Part shown: positions 25,461 to 38,600 of the stretch, piece after piece
Layout of the letters: every line of letters begins with the position of its first letter
Position numbering within the stretch: position 1 is the stretch's first letter
Assembly: GCF_037975245.1 (NCBI RefSeq)
Contig: NC_092575.1
Span: 17,012,310-17,076,309, forward strand
Length of the DNA: 64,000 nucleotides
DNA from: Apostichopus japonicus
Taxonomy: Eukaryota > Echinodermata > Holothuroidea > Aspidochirotida > Stichopodidae
Direction: 5' to 3'
Made by a program: the position numbers and the translations under genes
The notes under the pieces: generated by a model
What the model was told of the DNA's origin: nothing
Databases searched by the model: none
The model's input: only the letters and a program-made list of their open reading frames with translations

Positions 25461-26550
25461 CAGTGGCGGCGGAACCGGGGGGGCTTGGGGGGGCTCAGCC
25501 CCCCCAATGAAAAAGTTGAGGGGGCAAATGCATGATAAGCCCCCCCAATATTTACCAAGGCTCCGAAACGTGCATCTGCCCATTTTTCAATGCATACTTG
25601 TCGATCTGTCCGATGCACACGTATACTATATAGGTGTAATAATTTTAATAATTGCTGGGGGACCCTGGTCCCTCGGACCGTCCCCTGGCTATAGACCACA
25701 TTGTCACCCCAACCGCGTCTTCACGCCGGTGAAAAGTGGAAGCAGTTAGTGTGAGTACCGGTAAGCGTAACACAACTTCGTCTTAGGCCAATGACTTGCC
25801 TCATTTCAGCCAGTTCTCCAACATCCCCTTACTTAGTGGCGGAGCGTCCATATATACAGTCAGGGGGCGGATCCCCCCCCCCCTCCTGACGGACTCAAAT
25901 GGACTGCTGGCGCCCTTTTCAGCTTTTCACTACTTTTAACTTATTCGCCATTATTGAATATTTTATTGCGCTCTCATATACTTATTGACATTTGTCATAT
26001 TCTGTTGGTGTAATTTTCCGACAAAATGGCGACGACACCTATTTATTCTCCGTTTATCTGCAAATTAGCAAGGCCCGGAAAGGGTCATTTCCTGCAATCT
26101 AGGGAGTAACTTTACTCAAAAATTTTCTGTACGCTCCGCGCCAACCTGTGGTGGCGCTCCGCTTGGATAGTGTCGAAAGCGCCCCTACAGACCATTCTTG
26201 CCCCCCTGACCAATACCCCTAGCTCCGCCACTGCCCTTACTACACTCAAAAACGTCTTTGCGAGTACACTACGAGTAATAGCTACTCTCTTAAAACACCA
26301 TCGAATATACAAATTACAATGTTTTTACAGACTTTTACGTGCAATCTGAGAAATTGCAGGCTTGAGACCCATATTTTAGGGCTAGGTATTCGCAGCATAA
26401 AACACTCGGGAAGTGCCGTTTCCGGCCATCTGGGGTTTTGAAAAAACCCAAAATTTTCTTGTACGCTTCGCGCCAACCGATGGTGGCGCTCCGCTTAGAT
26501 AGTCTCCACACATTAGCCCCCCCAATAACTTTTCCGTTCCGCCGCGCCTG
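25461..26550 (+). mobile_element. hAT-like non-autonomous element (family A), complete copy, 1090 bp with nested MITE
   Basis: The left end cagtggcggcggaacc (25461 on) matches the inverse of the right end ccgccgcgcctg with few mismatches. The flanks are tatgattc on both sides (25453-25460 and 26551-26558), a perfect 8-bp duplication. G/C-rich blocks lie inside each end. A second copy, inverted and edge-truncated, lies at 1-443. No transposase. Confidence 0.92.
25834..26233 (-). mobile_element. hAT-like MITE nested in element A, 400 bp
   Basis: The ends tagtggcggagc and gctccgccactg differ only in the outermost base. The flanks are cccttact on both sides (25826-25833 and 26234-26241). Same family as 5577-5955, opposite orientation. 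The same insertion with the same target copy is present at 1-71, so it entered element A before the copies in this window separated. Confidence 0.92.
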
Positions 26551-27141
26551 TATGATTCAAGTTCTTGCGATGGACCTTTAGATTTAGAGGAATGTTTTAG
26601 TCTACAATGAAGAATGAAAGCCCCTGGGAGCGACGGTCAAACTGACAACTGTCAATTTTTATAAAAAGTTCTGGCATATTATTTGACAAGTGGTTATTAA
26701 CTCTCTTAACTCCGGTTTTCAGGAGGGTGCTTTAACGGCGGAACAATCTAGGGGTATTATTACTGTCATACTGAAGACAGGAAAAGACTCAACGCTTCTT
26801 AAATGTTATCGACCAATCACACTTTTAAACACTGATTATAAGATCTTGGCTTAAGCAATTGCTGCTAGACTTAAATGTGTTATCCATAAAATCATAGGAC
26901 CAAATCAAACTGGGTTTATGAAAGGCAAGTTCATTGGCGAAAACATCCGTTTTGTTTTAAATCTTATTGATCATGCGTCCAACACAACATTCCTGGCTTA
27001 CTCTTTCTTATAGACTTTGAAAAGGCCTTTGATAAGTTGGAATGGAATTTTATTGATTACACCCTGTCGGTCTTTAGCTTTGGTAATAGCCTTAGAGAGT
27101 GGATTACTGTGTTTTATAAGAGGGTAAATGCATGTGTGTGT

Positions 27142-28292
27142 AACCATGGGCGGCGATCATGGGGGGGGGGGGCGGGGGCGGGGGACATGTCCCCCAATAT
27201 TTTAGGTGATGGATATAGGATATAATATGCCCCCGCCAATATTTGGTGGCATAGTCTTTTTGTGTGGCTATAAATAGAAAATAATGCGTGAGATTATTTA
27301 TCCAAATCATATTTGGCGGTGGCTAAAACTTCATCCAGCACATGCTGCATGAAGTAAATGACTCTTCGTGGTCGTTTCTGTGACTTGTGACCGTATAGCA
27401 TGTTGTCACCCATGATTATTATCATAATGTCTGTACATCTCTTGTGTATGAGTGTAAGTACTTACAATCATATATATGATCCACATCGATATGGGTTCAA
27501 TTGGTTTCCATTTGGCCTGTTTCCTAAAAGATTTCTAACCGCAGGCGCGTAGCCAGGGGGCGAAGGGGAGGCCGCCCCACCCCCTCGAGAATATTTTTTT
27601 ATGATATCGAAGTTTTATAGTAGCCGTTATAAGAGGTTTTAATATTTGTACACTGATAAATTAACTGTGTCTGAATTTTTGAAAATTCCCTGACGAACAT
27701 TCTTCATCATACTTCCCTCTACTCGTGCAATTTCGACCGGTCTGTTAGGGGTTGGAGGTTTTTTTATTCTATATTGGTTGTCCATAGATGGTATTTTGTG
27801 CAACATTATGGGCATGTTTTGAAGTGAATTTATTATTCAAATTCTGAACAAATAATGGGCTTAAAACCTTGAACAGTAGGGCTGACGGGTATTGTGGGCC
27901 GTTACGTATTATTACCTATAGACAAAAGCAATGATCCACATGAGTTGCGATGAGTTCGAACATGATGTGTGACTGGTGACAATCTTGAAAAAGGTTATGG
28001 TTGAAAAAAAACTATTGGGAAAAACTTGGTTCTCAGGCAAAAGTGTACATCTGGTTGGTCATTTTCAAGCCCGAGAAGTGCCATTTCCGGTGATCTGGGG
28101 GGGGGGGGGCTATCAAAGCAAGAAATTTTCTTGTACGCTGCTCGCCAACCGATGGTGGCGCTCCGCTTAAATAGTAATATACAAAATATCACGAAGCGCG
28201 AACAATTTTGGGGATGAAAGTTGCTACGCGTCTGCACCCAAGCAAATGTCCCTACCCCCCCCCCCAATATTTGAAACAAATCGCCGCCCCTG
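27142..28292. mobile_element. G-rich composite element block
   Basis: The left edge catgggcggcgat and right edge atcgccgcccctg (ending near 28292) are inverted repeats with one mismatch, each followed inward by a long G or C run. I found no matching target duplication, so the outer boundaries are tentative. Inside, at 27542, a caggcgcgtagcc end begins a segment sharing sequence with 4890-5560 in inverted order, so at least two elements are combined here. Confidence 0.55.
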
Positions 28293-29839
28293 GTTATAAT
28301 AATCTGTGCATAATATATGTTATAACAATCTGCATGTGTATATGTTATAACAATCTGTGTATATGTTATTACAATCTGTGACTATACAAAGTACAACTTG
28401 TTTTGGCAACGGTGGGATGACAATAAATTATCCTATGATTTATTTTAATAAAGGTAAGGTTTAAACACACGTTGTTTTGAATAACAGTTGTTTTCCGAAT
28501 ACTCGAAAATTAAACGCATGCACTGCAAGCTCCATAAATTTATTGACCTTTTTGATATTTTAATATCGTTCCTAGTAACGTTATACTCGAATATGAACCT
28601 GCTTTTAGTTGGAGCACAATATCAAAAAAAAAAAAAAAAAAGGAAGGAAAATATTATTTTAAGAGCTTGAACCATCGCCCAACTATAGTTTTATCCTTTA
28701 ACCTTTCACATAATGACGATCGTTTAAATGATCAGAAACTTTCTAATACACTCTTATATCGACTGGGTATACTACCGGGTCCGGGTGAAAGTCAAATTGT
28801 CCAGACTGAAAATGCCACAATATGATTAATTCGCTTTTCTTTGAGTATTTTTGAAAATTGCTCTTAACAAGGATACAAGAAAGGTTGGGCATTCAAGTAT
28901 CTATGTCTGGTATCCATACCTCGTTTGGGCAAAACTTTGTCGAGGCGTATATACGAACTATACAGTCGACAGGACGAGTCAACGATTCGACCAGAGCAGA
29001 TATCTCGTAAGTCATCTTATTGGATAAAGATTGAGTGACGACCTCGTTTAGTCTCGAAGTTCATCGAACGATATTCTATAGGTTAATCGGTCGATAATCT
29101 AGGTTTATCCACCCGGTTAATCCGAGACTATCGATCGAAAATCCATGTTATCGAACCGTTAAACCAGGGAAGTTCAATCTACCCTTTTAATCCAAGCGAA
29201 AGTCCAGGTTTATCCGAGTCGTTGAAAACCTGGATTTTCGGTTGAAAAAAACCCCCTGAATTGTCAGTACATATTCCACGTTTTTCGGTCGATAATCCGG
29301 GTTTCTCGGCCGAAAAACCTGGAATATCTAATTAAAGGCATTTGGTTTGTAATATACGTACCGTATATGGTGCACAGTTAAGAACTTGCTGGCAGTTCAA
29401 AACGTTTGTAGCCTATACTCCACGGGCTTTACTGGGTAATTGAAACACCGAATTGTGTCTGTGTAGATCGCATTGATATGCCACACAATGGAGATCGGTT
29501 TCTAGGCCACAATATATAAAGTTCATACCTCTTACCGAACGTGTTTGTTTTGTGGAAGCATTATCGGTATTGCGAAGTTTCGGTAAATAACGCAAATTTT
29601 ACCGTTACCGATATCGGACCAACATGACCAGCTATATCGGCCGGTACCGATAATGCATGCCGATAATCGGTGAAAAACTAAAATCTTAATATTTTTAAAC
29701 CTGTACTGATCGAGGATCCGACGTCATCGTGTTTGAAGCTTTAAAGGCAATTATATAGACTCGCCCAAACCGCGTGCCGCCCTCTGAAGTAAAGTTAACT
29801 TTCCGTTGCTTGCAAGCGAAGTTTTTTTTTCTTGTCGCT
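28293..29839. other. No gene seen; small tandem repeats
   Basis: About four units of ~27 bp (tatgttataacaatctgtg) at 28300-28385, an A18 run near 28624, and a stretch rich in cgataatcc/cgaaaacc words at about 29040-29330 that looks like a decayed minisatellite. No coding frame. Confidence 0.5.
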
Positions 29840-30145
29840 ACAAAATGCATGCAGACAGTAATGAAACGTGATACCTTGTTATCTTTTATCCGGACCTGAG
29901 ATGTCCATCGCTGCTATGGACACTGACATGTGTTGTGGCAACTTAATTGTGGGTAAATTAATGACCGTAGCTGCCTGTATTGACTGTACACTGTGTCTAA
30001 TTACCGACGGTAGCAAGCTGTGTGTGTATTTTCTGGGATCGATGCCGGTGTCCAACTCTTCTGTTACACCTCATTCGAAAATAGGTCAGATTACCGGCAT
30101 GAGATGTTTCTTTGTGCGCGAGTCTCCACTCCCTTTAAAGCAGTC
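29840..30145 (+). repeat. Dispersed repeat G, copy 2
   Basis: Matches 10700-10985 over its length, with small insertions. The two copies share direction. Confidence 0.75.
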
Positions 30146-31601
30146 TTTCTAAAGTGTTAGCATATTTTAAAGCCGGCGAATACTTGAAAACTTGAGTAGA
30201 TATAGAAATATTACTAGCACTATCTTCATTTACTTTTTCTTGAACTAAAACATATCAAGACTGAATTCCTGCTTAAATTCACCCTTTCTAAGTCATAATG
30301 AGTTGAGACGTCTTAAAATGACTTAATGCAGCAAGAATGGATGCAATATTACGTCCATGTCTGGCTGATGTTCATCGTCCACTCATCACATGGATAGGGT
30401 TTTCAACCTCTGTTGGCTTTCTAACCCGGGGGAAGTACTAGAAACTAAACTAGCATTAACTTTTCTCAAACCTAAGGGAAGAGTTATCATGTACACCCCT
30501 TTCGACTTCAATGTTATGCAGTGATTGCAAGCGAAGTAGTGAAGAATGTTCCAACTTCTATAGAATTTACAGATTTAGGGTTTTAGGTTAGACCAGGGAT
30601 ATCTATACGCATTATGCATGAGGGATACACACATTCATTGTGTGCGAAGATGTGTCGATATGTGACGAACGAATTAATCCGAGCAATGTATTATATTACT
30701 TATCACGAACATCCGCATTCCGACAGAAATCATGAAAAAATAATTACAATATACTGTTTGTCTTGTCCCTGTACCCCCAGGCCAACCTCAGCTGAATGAA
30801 GTTGCATGCTCATATGATGATTATGACCTTCGAACACAAATACAGAGGCGTACGCAAGCTCGGGTCGCTGTGCTCCCTTTTGCGCCGTACATGTAGCTAG
30901 CTGGTCTTTTGTTTGAACATTGGTGACCACCTCCACTTTGCGTGCGTCCAAAGCTAAAGAACATGACGTGATTTTGCGAAGTCCAGTTGAAGTTCTCTCT
31001 TCATGTAGCAGTGGTAAGTTTTTAAATAAAACTGATGCATTTTTTACGCTGAAGTCTGAATGCTTTTTACGTCTGTAGAGAACCCTGGAGATTATACTGC
31101 AGATTAGTATCACAGTTCTCCGTGATACTTATGGTGTTTCGTGTAACTGCTCCATATGATAATTCACGCTGATAAGCATTATACATACAAGCAAGATGAA
31201 GTAGGATAGGCCTGATTGGTTGGGCGAAAGTAACACTGCAGTTATGTCTAGGCCTATATCAATATTCTTGTAATATTTCATGTCCAAAATGTCATGTTCA
31301 TCTCCGGACACGGTTCATATGTAATAGTTGTACTGCAATCAGTTGCACAGGCACTTGTTCCTACCTGTTACAACATATTGACCTAGGCTACTGCAGTTGG
31401 GTAGGTCTTACAAACTAAAATTTCAATCGACCTAACTTTGCTGCAAATTAATTCCGTTCAGAGCTTTTGCTTTTGTGGTTGGTTAGAAATTTAATTATAT
31501 CTTCAGATTTTCACAGTAAAATTGCCTTTATTGCAGATTATAAACAAGAATGTGTAGATAGTATTTCTAATGGTATCTCACCAGCATGTATAGTCAAGGC
31601 T
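30146..31601. other. Mostly unassigned; one possible minus-strand exon
   Basis: Between 30730 and about 31125 the minus strand is open for about 130 codons. It reads VILICSIISRVLYRRKKHS, then a polar segment, with no ATG at the start. A hydrophobic stretch followed by a basic cluster would suit the end of a transmembrane segment. There is no family resemblance and I could not confirm a splice acceptor, so this is only a possibility. Confidence 0.2.
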
Positions 31602-32176
31602 TCATAATTGACGCACCCCCGTAATTGACGCACCTTAAATTATTACTAGCAACGATACAGCAGGCCACCTAAACTTTTTGCAGTCAAGCAGAATTACATA
31701 TTTCATGAGTTTGAATCCATTTGAGGTATTTGCTGACCAAATTGTGGTATTTTTTAAGCTTTTAACACCCTCCCCCAGTTTTGCACGTTTTTTGGCCATT
31801 TGGAAATCTTACACCCTAAAAATACCCAACATTACCTCAATATGATAACACTGCTCTCTGGGACCTGACCTGTCTGAGCTTAGAGGCTCAAAGCATAGCA
31901 AACAGCATCTAAAGTCAATGGATGTATACTAAGGCCTACACTACGGTTAGCTTATCGACGAATGTGTCAATTTAGGGGTATGAAAGAACTTGACACGGAA
32001 GACATTTTGTGGTCAAATTCTGCTCAATTGTACGGTGCATAAGCACAGAACCTTAAATATTTTGAGATCAGAACATTTCTGAGGAACTACACATATGAAA
32101 AACACATACAGTTGAGTAATTTGGATTTTTCCTTGATAGATGTCATTGATCAAATCCTAAAGTGCGTCAATTATGA
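31602..32176. mobile_element. Possible MITE with TCATAATTGACGCAC ends, upstream of HIRA
   Basis: tcataattgacgcac (31602-31616) is exactly inverted as gtgcgtcaattatga (32162-32176). A second direct copy of taattgacgcacc lies at 31622. No target duplication could be read. Coding capacity nil. It ends about 490 bp before the HIRA start codon. Confidence 0.5.
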
Positions 32177-32663
32177 GCCCCCCATGCTATGTAGAAAGGA
32201 TATAGCGCAAACATTTATAGGTGAAATTATTGTCATGATTAGCCTCAAATATCACGTTTAGATTCATGTCACGTCAGGTACGTATTTTGTTCCAAATTCC
32301 TTAAACTGTGAGAATATTAATCTGGATTTTACAGAAAACAGACCATGAATGTTGTGTCGTTGCTTTCTGTGAAAATTTTTAACAAACCTCAGTGTATAGC
32401 GGTACGTTCCTTTGACTTTGACTCAAAAATATTTGGACGCAAATATCTGAGACTGCATTCCATGACCGATTACTGAGATCGTTCCATGAACCTTAAGTGG
32501 ATAATCGTAATCCTTGCCAAAAAAGTTCTCCCATGTAAGAGAACAAGTTAACCTGGGTAGTTTCTTCTTTTGCTCATCAGATGATAAGCTGGATTCTCCA
32601 CTGGTAAGGCAATTCCAAATATAAGGTGGCTATCACAGGAATTGTGGGCTAACAATTTGAAAA

Positions 32664-35600
32664 ATGAAGCTCTTGAAACCAAGTTGGGTTAATCACAATG
32701 GTAAGTCATATTTAACATGAAATAATGATATTGAGGATTTATATAGCGCAGACATATCCACCGATAAGGGTGCTCAAGAGGCATCACACAATTACCTAGT
32801 CAATGGTGACCTGTCAAACATAGAGACAATCCCTCGACATGGCAGCAGGTAGACATCGCCCAACTGACAATTAATCTCATAGGTCTCCGTTTATACGCCT
32901 GGGTGAAGTGAGGCAATGGAGATTAAGTGCATTGCCCAAGGACACTCTGGCCAGGACTTGAACCTGCAAACCTTATATCACAAGTCCACTGCCTTGACCA
33001 CATGACATCATTTGATGCAATAATAATGTGGTGCTAATGTATTAATGACTAAATCTGCATTGTGAAACCAAGTTGATTTCATAAGACTAGAGTGAAATTC
33101 AGTTTTGTCTAGTTTCCCACTTTAAAATTCTTCTATGTGATCAGGCAGTTTATCATAATCCCATACACTTGACCATTAAGTATAATTCATGCCCTGTGTT
33201 ACGTTAGTTTAAGACTTGATAAAATGCTAATGCCGAGAAAAGAACGAGCAAAAAAATTGTGTAAGCGTTCCTTTTTTGGAGGAGAAGATAATGTAAACGC
33301 AAAAAGCTGTGAAACATAAAATGTAAATACTAACCAAAGTGTCACAGAATATCTCTTAAGTTGTGGGAAAAATATGGGGATTTGTGCATATTTAGCACTT
33401 TGGAGCCAACTTTAATGTCTCATTGACTGATTTCTTCATTTTTTGTGGAAGGAAAGGTCATATCAGAGAAACACTGTCCTAAATTTGTTGATCTTACAAG
33501 ATCAGAGAAGTCTGATCTTGTTTTAGTGATCAAGAGCTTTTGATCAGACATTTGTTGATTCTTCGCCCCGTCTAGGAAAGCCGATCTTTGCCATTGACAT
33601 TCATCCGGATGAAACCAGATTCGCCACAGGAGGACAAGGTATAGTAGTAAAAGAATGCATAGGGATAATAAAGGTTTCAAGTTCTAACTATCTGTTTAAC
33701 GGTGCCAAGTTTTTCTCACTTGTCACATATTTATACATGAGATACGAACTATATTGCGTGAGACTTAAGCAAATGTTAGCTTCATCAGGAAAAGCTCTCA
33801 CTATGTAGGAATTATACCAAGAGTCCAACACATTGCTGAATTGTACAAATTATGACTTACTTTGTAATCAGAAAAATCTAGACCTAGCTGTCATTATTGA
33901 CATTTATGTAGGAGGACAAGGTATAGTCTAGTAAAAGAATGCATAGGGTTAATAAAGGTGTCGAGTTCTAACTATCTGTTTAACGGTGCCAAGTCTTTCT
34001 CACTTGTCACATATTTATACATGAGATACGAACTATATTGCGTGAGACTTTAGCAAACGTTAGCTACATCAGGAAAAGCTCTCACTATGTAGGAATTATA
34101 CCAAGAGTCCAACACGTTGCTGAATTGTACAAATTATGACTTACTTTGTAATCAGAAAAATCTAGACCTAGCTGTCATTATTGACATTTATGTAGGAGGA
34201 CAAGGTATAGTCTAGTAAAAGAATGCATAGGGTTAATAAAGGTGTCCAGTTCTAACTATCTGTTTAACGGTGCCAAGTCTTTCTCACTTGTCACATATTT
34301 ATACATGAGATACGAACTATATTGCGTGAGACTTTAGCAAATGTTAGCTACATCAGGAAAAGCTCTCACTATTTAGGGATTATACCAAGAGTCCAACACA
34401 TTGCTGAATTGTACAAATTATGACTTATTTTTAATCAGAACGATCTAGACCTAGCTGTCATTGTTGATATTTATGTAACTATATAGAAAGGTATGTTAAG
34501 GAAAATATTTTTAAAAAGTTGCTTTTCTAAAGCCACACGCCATATTGTTTAAAAAAATTGAACATTTTTGTTTGGTGTGATCCTAGCTTGAATACAGCAA
34601 ACCAATCTCATTTGTGTTGATAAGTCACTTGTTTGCAAACATGAGAGTATTTAATATCAACTGCATTCATACCCCAAGGACCAGAAGATGAAAAATGATT
34701 CTTTTTGAATAAGTATATGTTGGAAAGCATAAAACATCCTCTTTAAGACTTATAAATTTCCCAGCATGCTTTGCATTTCTCATAAAATACTCGTCTGACA
34801 GTCTACACACTTTTCTTGAAACTTATGGATCATAATGTCTATCCTCCAATGTTGGGGCCATTGAAATCCCTTGGCCTCCTCTCCCCCCCCCCTCCATCCT
34901 CCCCATCCACTTTGGAATCTACCAATTTTATCATAGCTAACAGTATTATTATGTTTATATATTTTTTTTTTGTAGGAGACGAGTCGGGTAAAATCATAAT
35001 TTGGAACATGGCACCAGTCAAGGATGAGGAAGCAGAGAAGAACGAAAATATTCCAAAGGTTCTATGTCACATGGATAATCACCTGGGTAAGATTCAACTT
35101 GTGATTGATGGCAGGGCTAACTTGGTTGAAGGTCCTCAAAATACAGAGCATGGTTACCCCCCCCCCCCAACCATTTCCATACTTGCACAATTCTGTTTTT
35201 CTCAGCTTATTCTTTATAATGCTGAATCTGGAATGTTGAAGCTGTTACATGAACTGATGAAGGCATTGGTTCCAGGGTCAGCACTGCAAACAATCCATCT
35301 TATATCAAAATATGAAGTGAAAAATAAAGATGTTTTCTTTGCTGATTGGGGGAGTTGTTCTTCACAAAGATCTCTGTCATATAAAGCTTAAGATGGTTTC
35401 TGTCCTCCTTTAACCTTATATCACAAACAATACTACAAAACAATCCATGTACCAGATTGTTAAGTTGTTGTGACACTGACTTACCTACACACATAGCAGA
35501 AATTTTACTTAAGTACCTGTAGCTTTGTAAATAAGAGAACCTTTTTATGTCTGAAAAATTCAGTGTACTACAAATAGTGAAGTGTTTATTTCTTTCCCCT

Positions 35601-38600
35601 GAATCACAAAATGTCAATGTAATTTTTATTCCTCCATATCATTATACCGTGCAGCCTGTGTGAATTGTGTCCGATGGTCTAATAACGGATACTACCTGGC
35701 CTCCGGTTCTGACGATAAACTGGTCATGATTTGGCAGAAAGTCAGGTGAGACTACCTTCTGTGGTAGAATAAGTATATATATATATATGATATCATCCTA
35801 TATACAGTTTGGACCTTGCAAGTGATGCAGTCTGGATGTTGGTAAACCATGAAAAGCAAAAGCGAATGTAGTTATTGTGTCAACACACTCAGGATATCTG
35901 CTATCATTGTCCAGCCATGGAGTTTTACCAATTTCAATGGAAAGCTTTACTCATTGTTAAACTGACCTGTTTAATACCGTAAGGTTTTATATGATAAATA
36001 CTGCTCAAACGGAAGCATTGTTGGAAATTTGTGATATTACCTTCAATGGGAAAGGTTGAAATTGTACAATATGAAAGGCATGATAGAAGTGTTTTAAGTT
36101 GAAAAGTTAAGTAAAGATGAAGTATGACCTGTGTCATTACAGTGGAGGAATCCATGATCGTAAAGTGTACACAGTGATGTATTGAATATGGGGATGGAGG
36201 AGGGGGGGGGGGAGGGCGGTGGTGGGAAGTGTCATTCTCAAGGTAAGGAAGAAATGGGAAGTTTTTTTTTTCAAGAAAGATTGAGAAGGAAGTGGTGGTT
36301 GTTTGTCTGTCATATACAAGTGAGAAGCAACGCAGAGGATCGGGTGGTTTCTTGACGAAGTGGTAAAGGTAAACAATTGCACGGGTGGTAATTATCCAAA
36401 GTTAGGCGGCGGGTTCTCATGGGCAAAGTTGGTGACTTATTTGTTAAGCTTTTGCACCAGAGCAAATGTAAGGTTGTGTTGGTAAATGGCAAAACAAAAA
36501 TAAAACCTAATTTTAATGTTTTCTTTCACTTTGGCTTGCAGTGGAACGAGTACAGTGTTTGGTTCTGGAAAGGTTAACATGGAGCAGTGGCGTTGTTCAT
36601 ACACACTGAGATCTCATTCAGGAGGTAAGTAAGAAATTAATGTAAATAACTGTAGCCCCTCCCACACCTCCATTAACTAACCCCCCCCCTTCCTTACATA
36701 ATAATTTACATGAGTTTAAATCTGCTCACACACCAATCAAGGTTTAGTGAGATTTTGATTCTGCCTGAACCTTTGCTCCATCATTGTTGTTCCCTGGGCT
36801 TGTTACTCAGAGAAAATTAATTGAGAAAACCCTGGCCTAAAGCTTGTCAGTTGCTGTAGCTTTTAGATGTGGAACAAAGGTATTGTATTCTACATTCAAC
36901 CTTATTCATGTTACACTAAAATTGCAATGCTTTGACCAGTAACAAATTCCAACATTTTCTTATATTAATTTATGTGTTTAATCCTTTCACAGATGTTTTG
37001 GATCTTGCTTGGTCTCCACATGATGCTTGGCTTGCAACTTGCAGCATTGATAACAATATCATTATTTGGAATGCTCTCAAATTCCCAGGTTAATAGCCAA
37101 ACATTTCACATTTATATGCAAAAGTTGTTTGATTTTGTTATCATGACATATTTTTCCAGTTTTATCATTTTCGTTTATATTTATTTGTCATCCAAATGTC
37201 ATGCAGTTTGTGTTGTTGCTTAGGGAAGTCGATATATCCTCAATTCATCGTTTCATGAGAGTGCAATATTTTGTTGTAGAATACTGCCATTGTCTATCTT
37301 CAAATAACATGATATGTAAATTTCAGTCTCATTTGTCATTGTGATGTCAATCACTCTGCTGTTACAAGATGTAATTTATGAAACTTTACCAAATTGAAAA
37401 AGAGAAAAATACAAAATTGTAATATATAATAGTCGATCACCAATGCGTGTACACACGAGAGTGTATTTGCTGCGGAAATGGGAGTGCTAACTTCAAGTCG
37501 CTCGATTTGCATATAAGCCAAATTGATGCGTTCGAACAAACGGTGCTTTTGGTGAGAAACTGGTGAATTTGAAAACCAGATTTCTACACGAAGAAAATGT
37601 CAAATTGGGACAATGTTCACATGGTTAGAAAGAGAAAAATAAGAACTATGAGGACAATGTATCAAAATCTTTCCACCAGACAATTTCTTTAAAGTATTTA
37701 CCAAGAGCGGGTGTCACATTAGAATGGTAGAATTTAATTAATTTGTAATAATGACAGAATAAGTCAATCTGTCAACTGTTTATTTTAGAAAGTTTGACAA
37801 GTAACTTTTACTTTTAGTCAACCCTGGTTGTTGATGATGGGGATTAATGTCCAGAGATGTAGGACGATTTAGATAAACCCTAATCCCTCTATTCACTATA
37901 CAAAGGTACAGGGTAGCATGCTCTTGAGATAGCTAGAGTGTACACAAAAGAAACACCACCTGGTCAGGGCATAGTCAAGATGACAATGTATTGTATTGCC
38001 AGGTGATGCCAATTGTTGCACTAGTAATTATGCGAGATATCACATCCAGCCAGTTGAACTTCTTGTTTTGATTGGGAGCAGGAGATGGATTAGGTACAAA
38101 CTATGGTCTCCTCCTTCAGTGTTTACCTCCAGTGCTTCTTCCCAACAAGTTTTCTTACTAATAGAACATTACTGTAACATTATTACCTTTTAAACTTTCT
38201 TAGGTTTCAATGTGCTGGAACCCTCAGTAAGTGACTATTGTGTCATAGAGCTAATATTTTTGGGGGGGCATTCTTTTTTTCCATTTGATTAGAGACCATA
38301 TCAGTTTTACGTGGACATTCAGGAATGGTGAAAGGTGTATCTTGGGATCCAATTGGCAAATATCTTGCTTCACAGGTCAGATGTACTTTGTATTTTTAAG
38401 GGTTTTATATTGGATTACTCTATAAGGAATCTCAAATGTTCTTACACATCTATAATTTAGTTGAATTTCAGTTTACAATATACAACTTTTAAGTTTTTCA
38501 CTTTCATGTATTTCATAAAGCTTGTAATTTTTATATATGTTTGATTTTTATTAGATATTTTTGGTAGTATCTGAGGGCGTAGTGGAAGATTATTTCCAGC

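Larger units (their letters stand above)
25380..27141 (+). mobile_element. L1/Tx1-like LINE reverse-transcriptase fragment, interrupted by element A
   Basis: Left piece (about 25390-25460) reads FFNELDHPQLNVYDS. The right piece (26551-27141) continues in frame SSCDGPLDLEECFS, then in shifting frames KAPGSDG, GIITVILKTGKDSTLLKCYRP, ITLLNTDYKILA, GPNQTGFMKGKFIGENIRF, IDFEKAFDKLEWNFIDYTLS and ITVFYKRVNACVCNHG. These are reverse-transcriptase blocks typical of the L1/Tx1 group, but the catalytic YADD block is absent because the copy stops at 27141 where a G-rich element begins. Stops and frameshifts show that it is dead. Excising element A with one target copy restores the frame exactly. Confidence 0.85.

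Noticed and set aside
28990-29340. CRISPR-like or regulatory array of cgataatcc words
   Set aside because: Spacing and sequence are irregular; a decayed minisatellite is a simpler reading, and CRISPR arrays do not occur in animal chromosomes.
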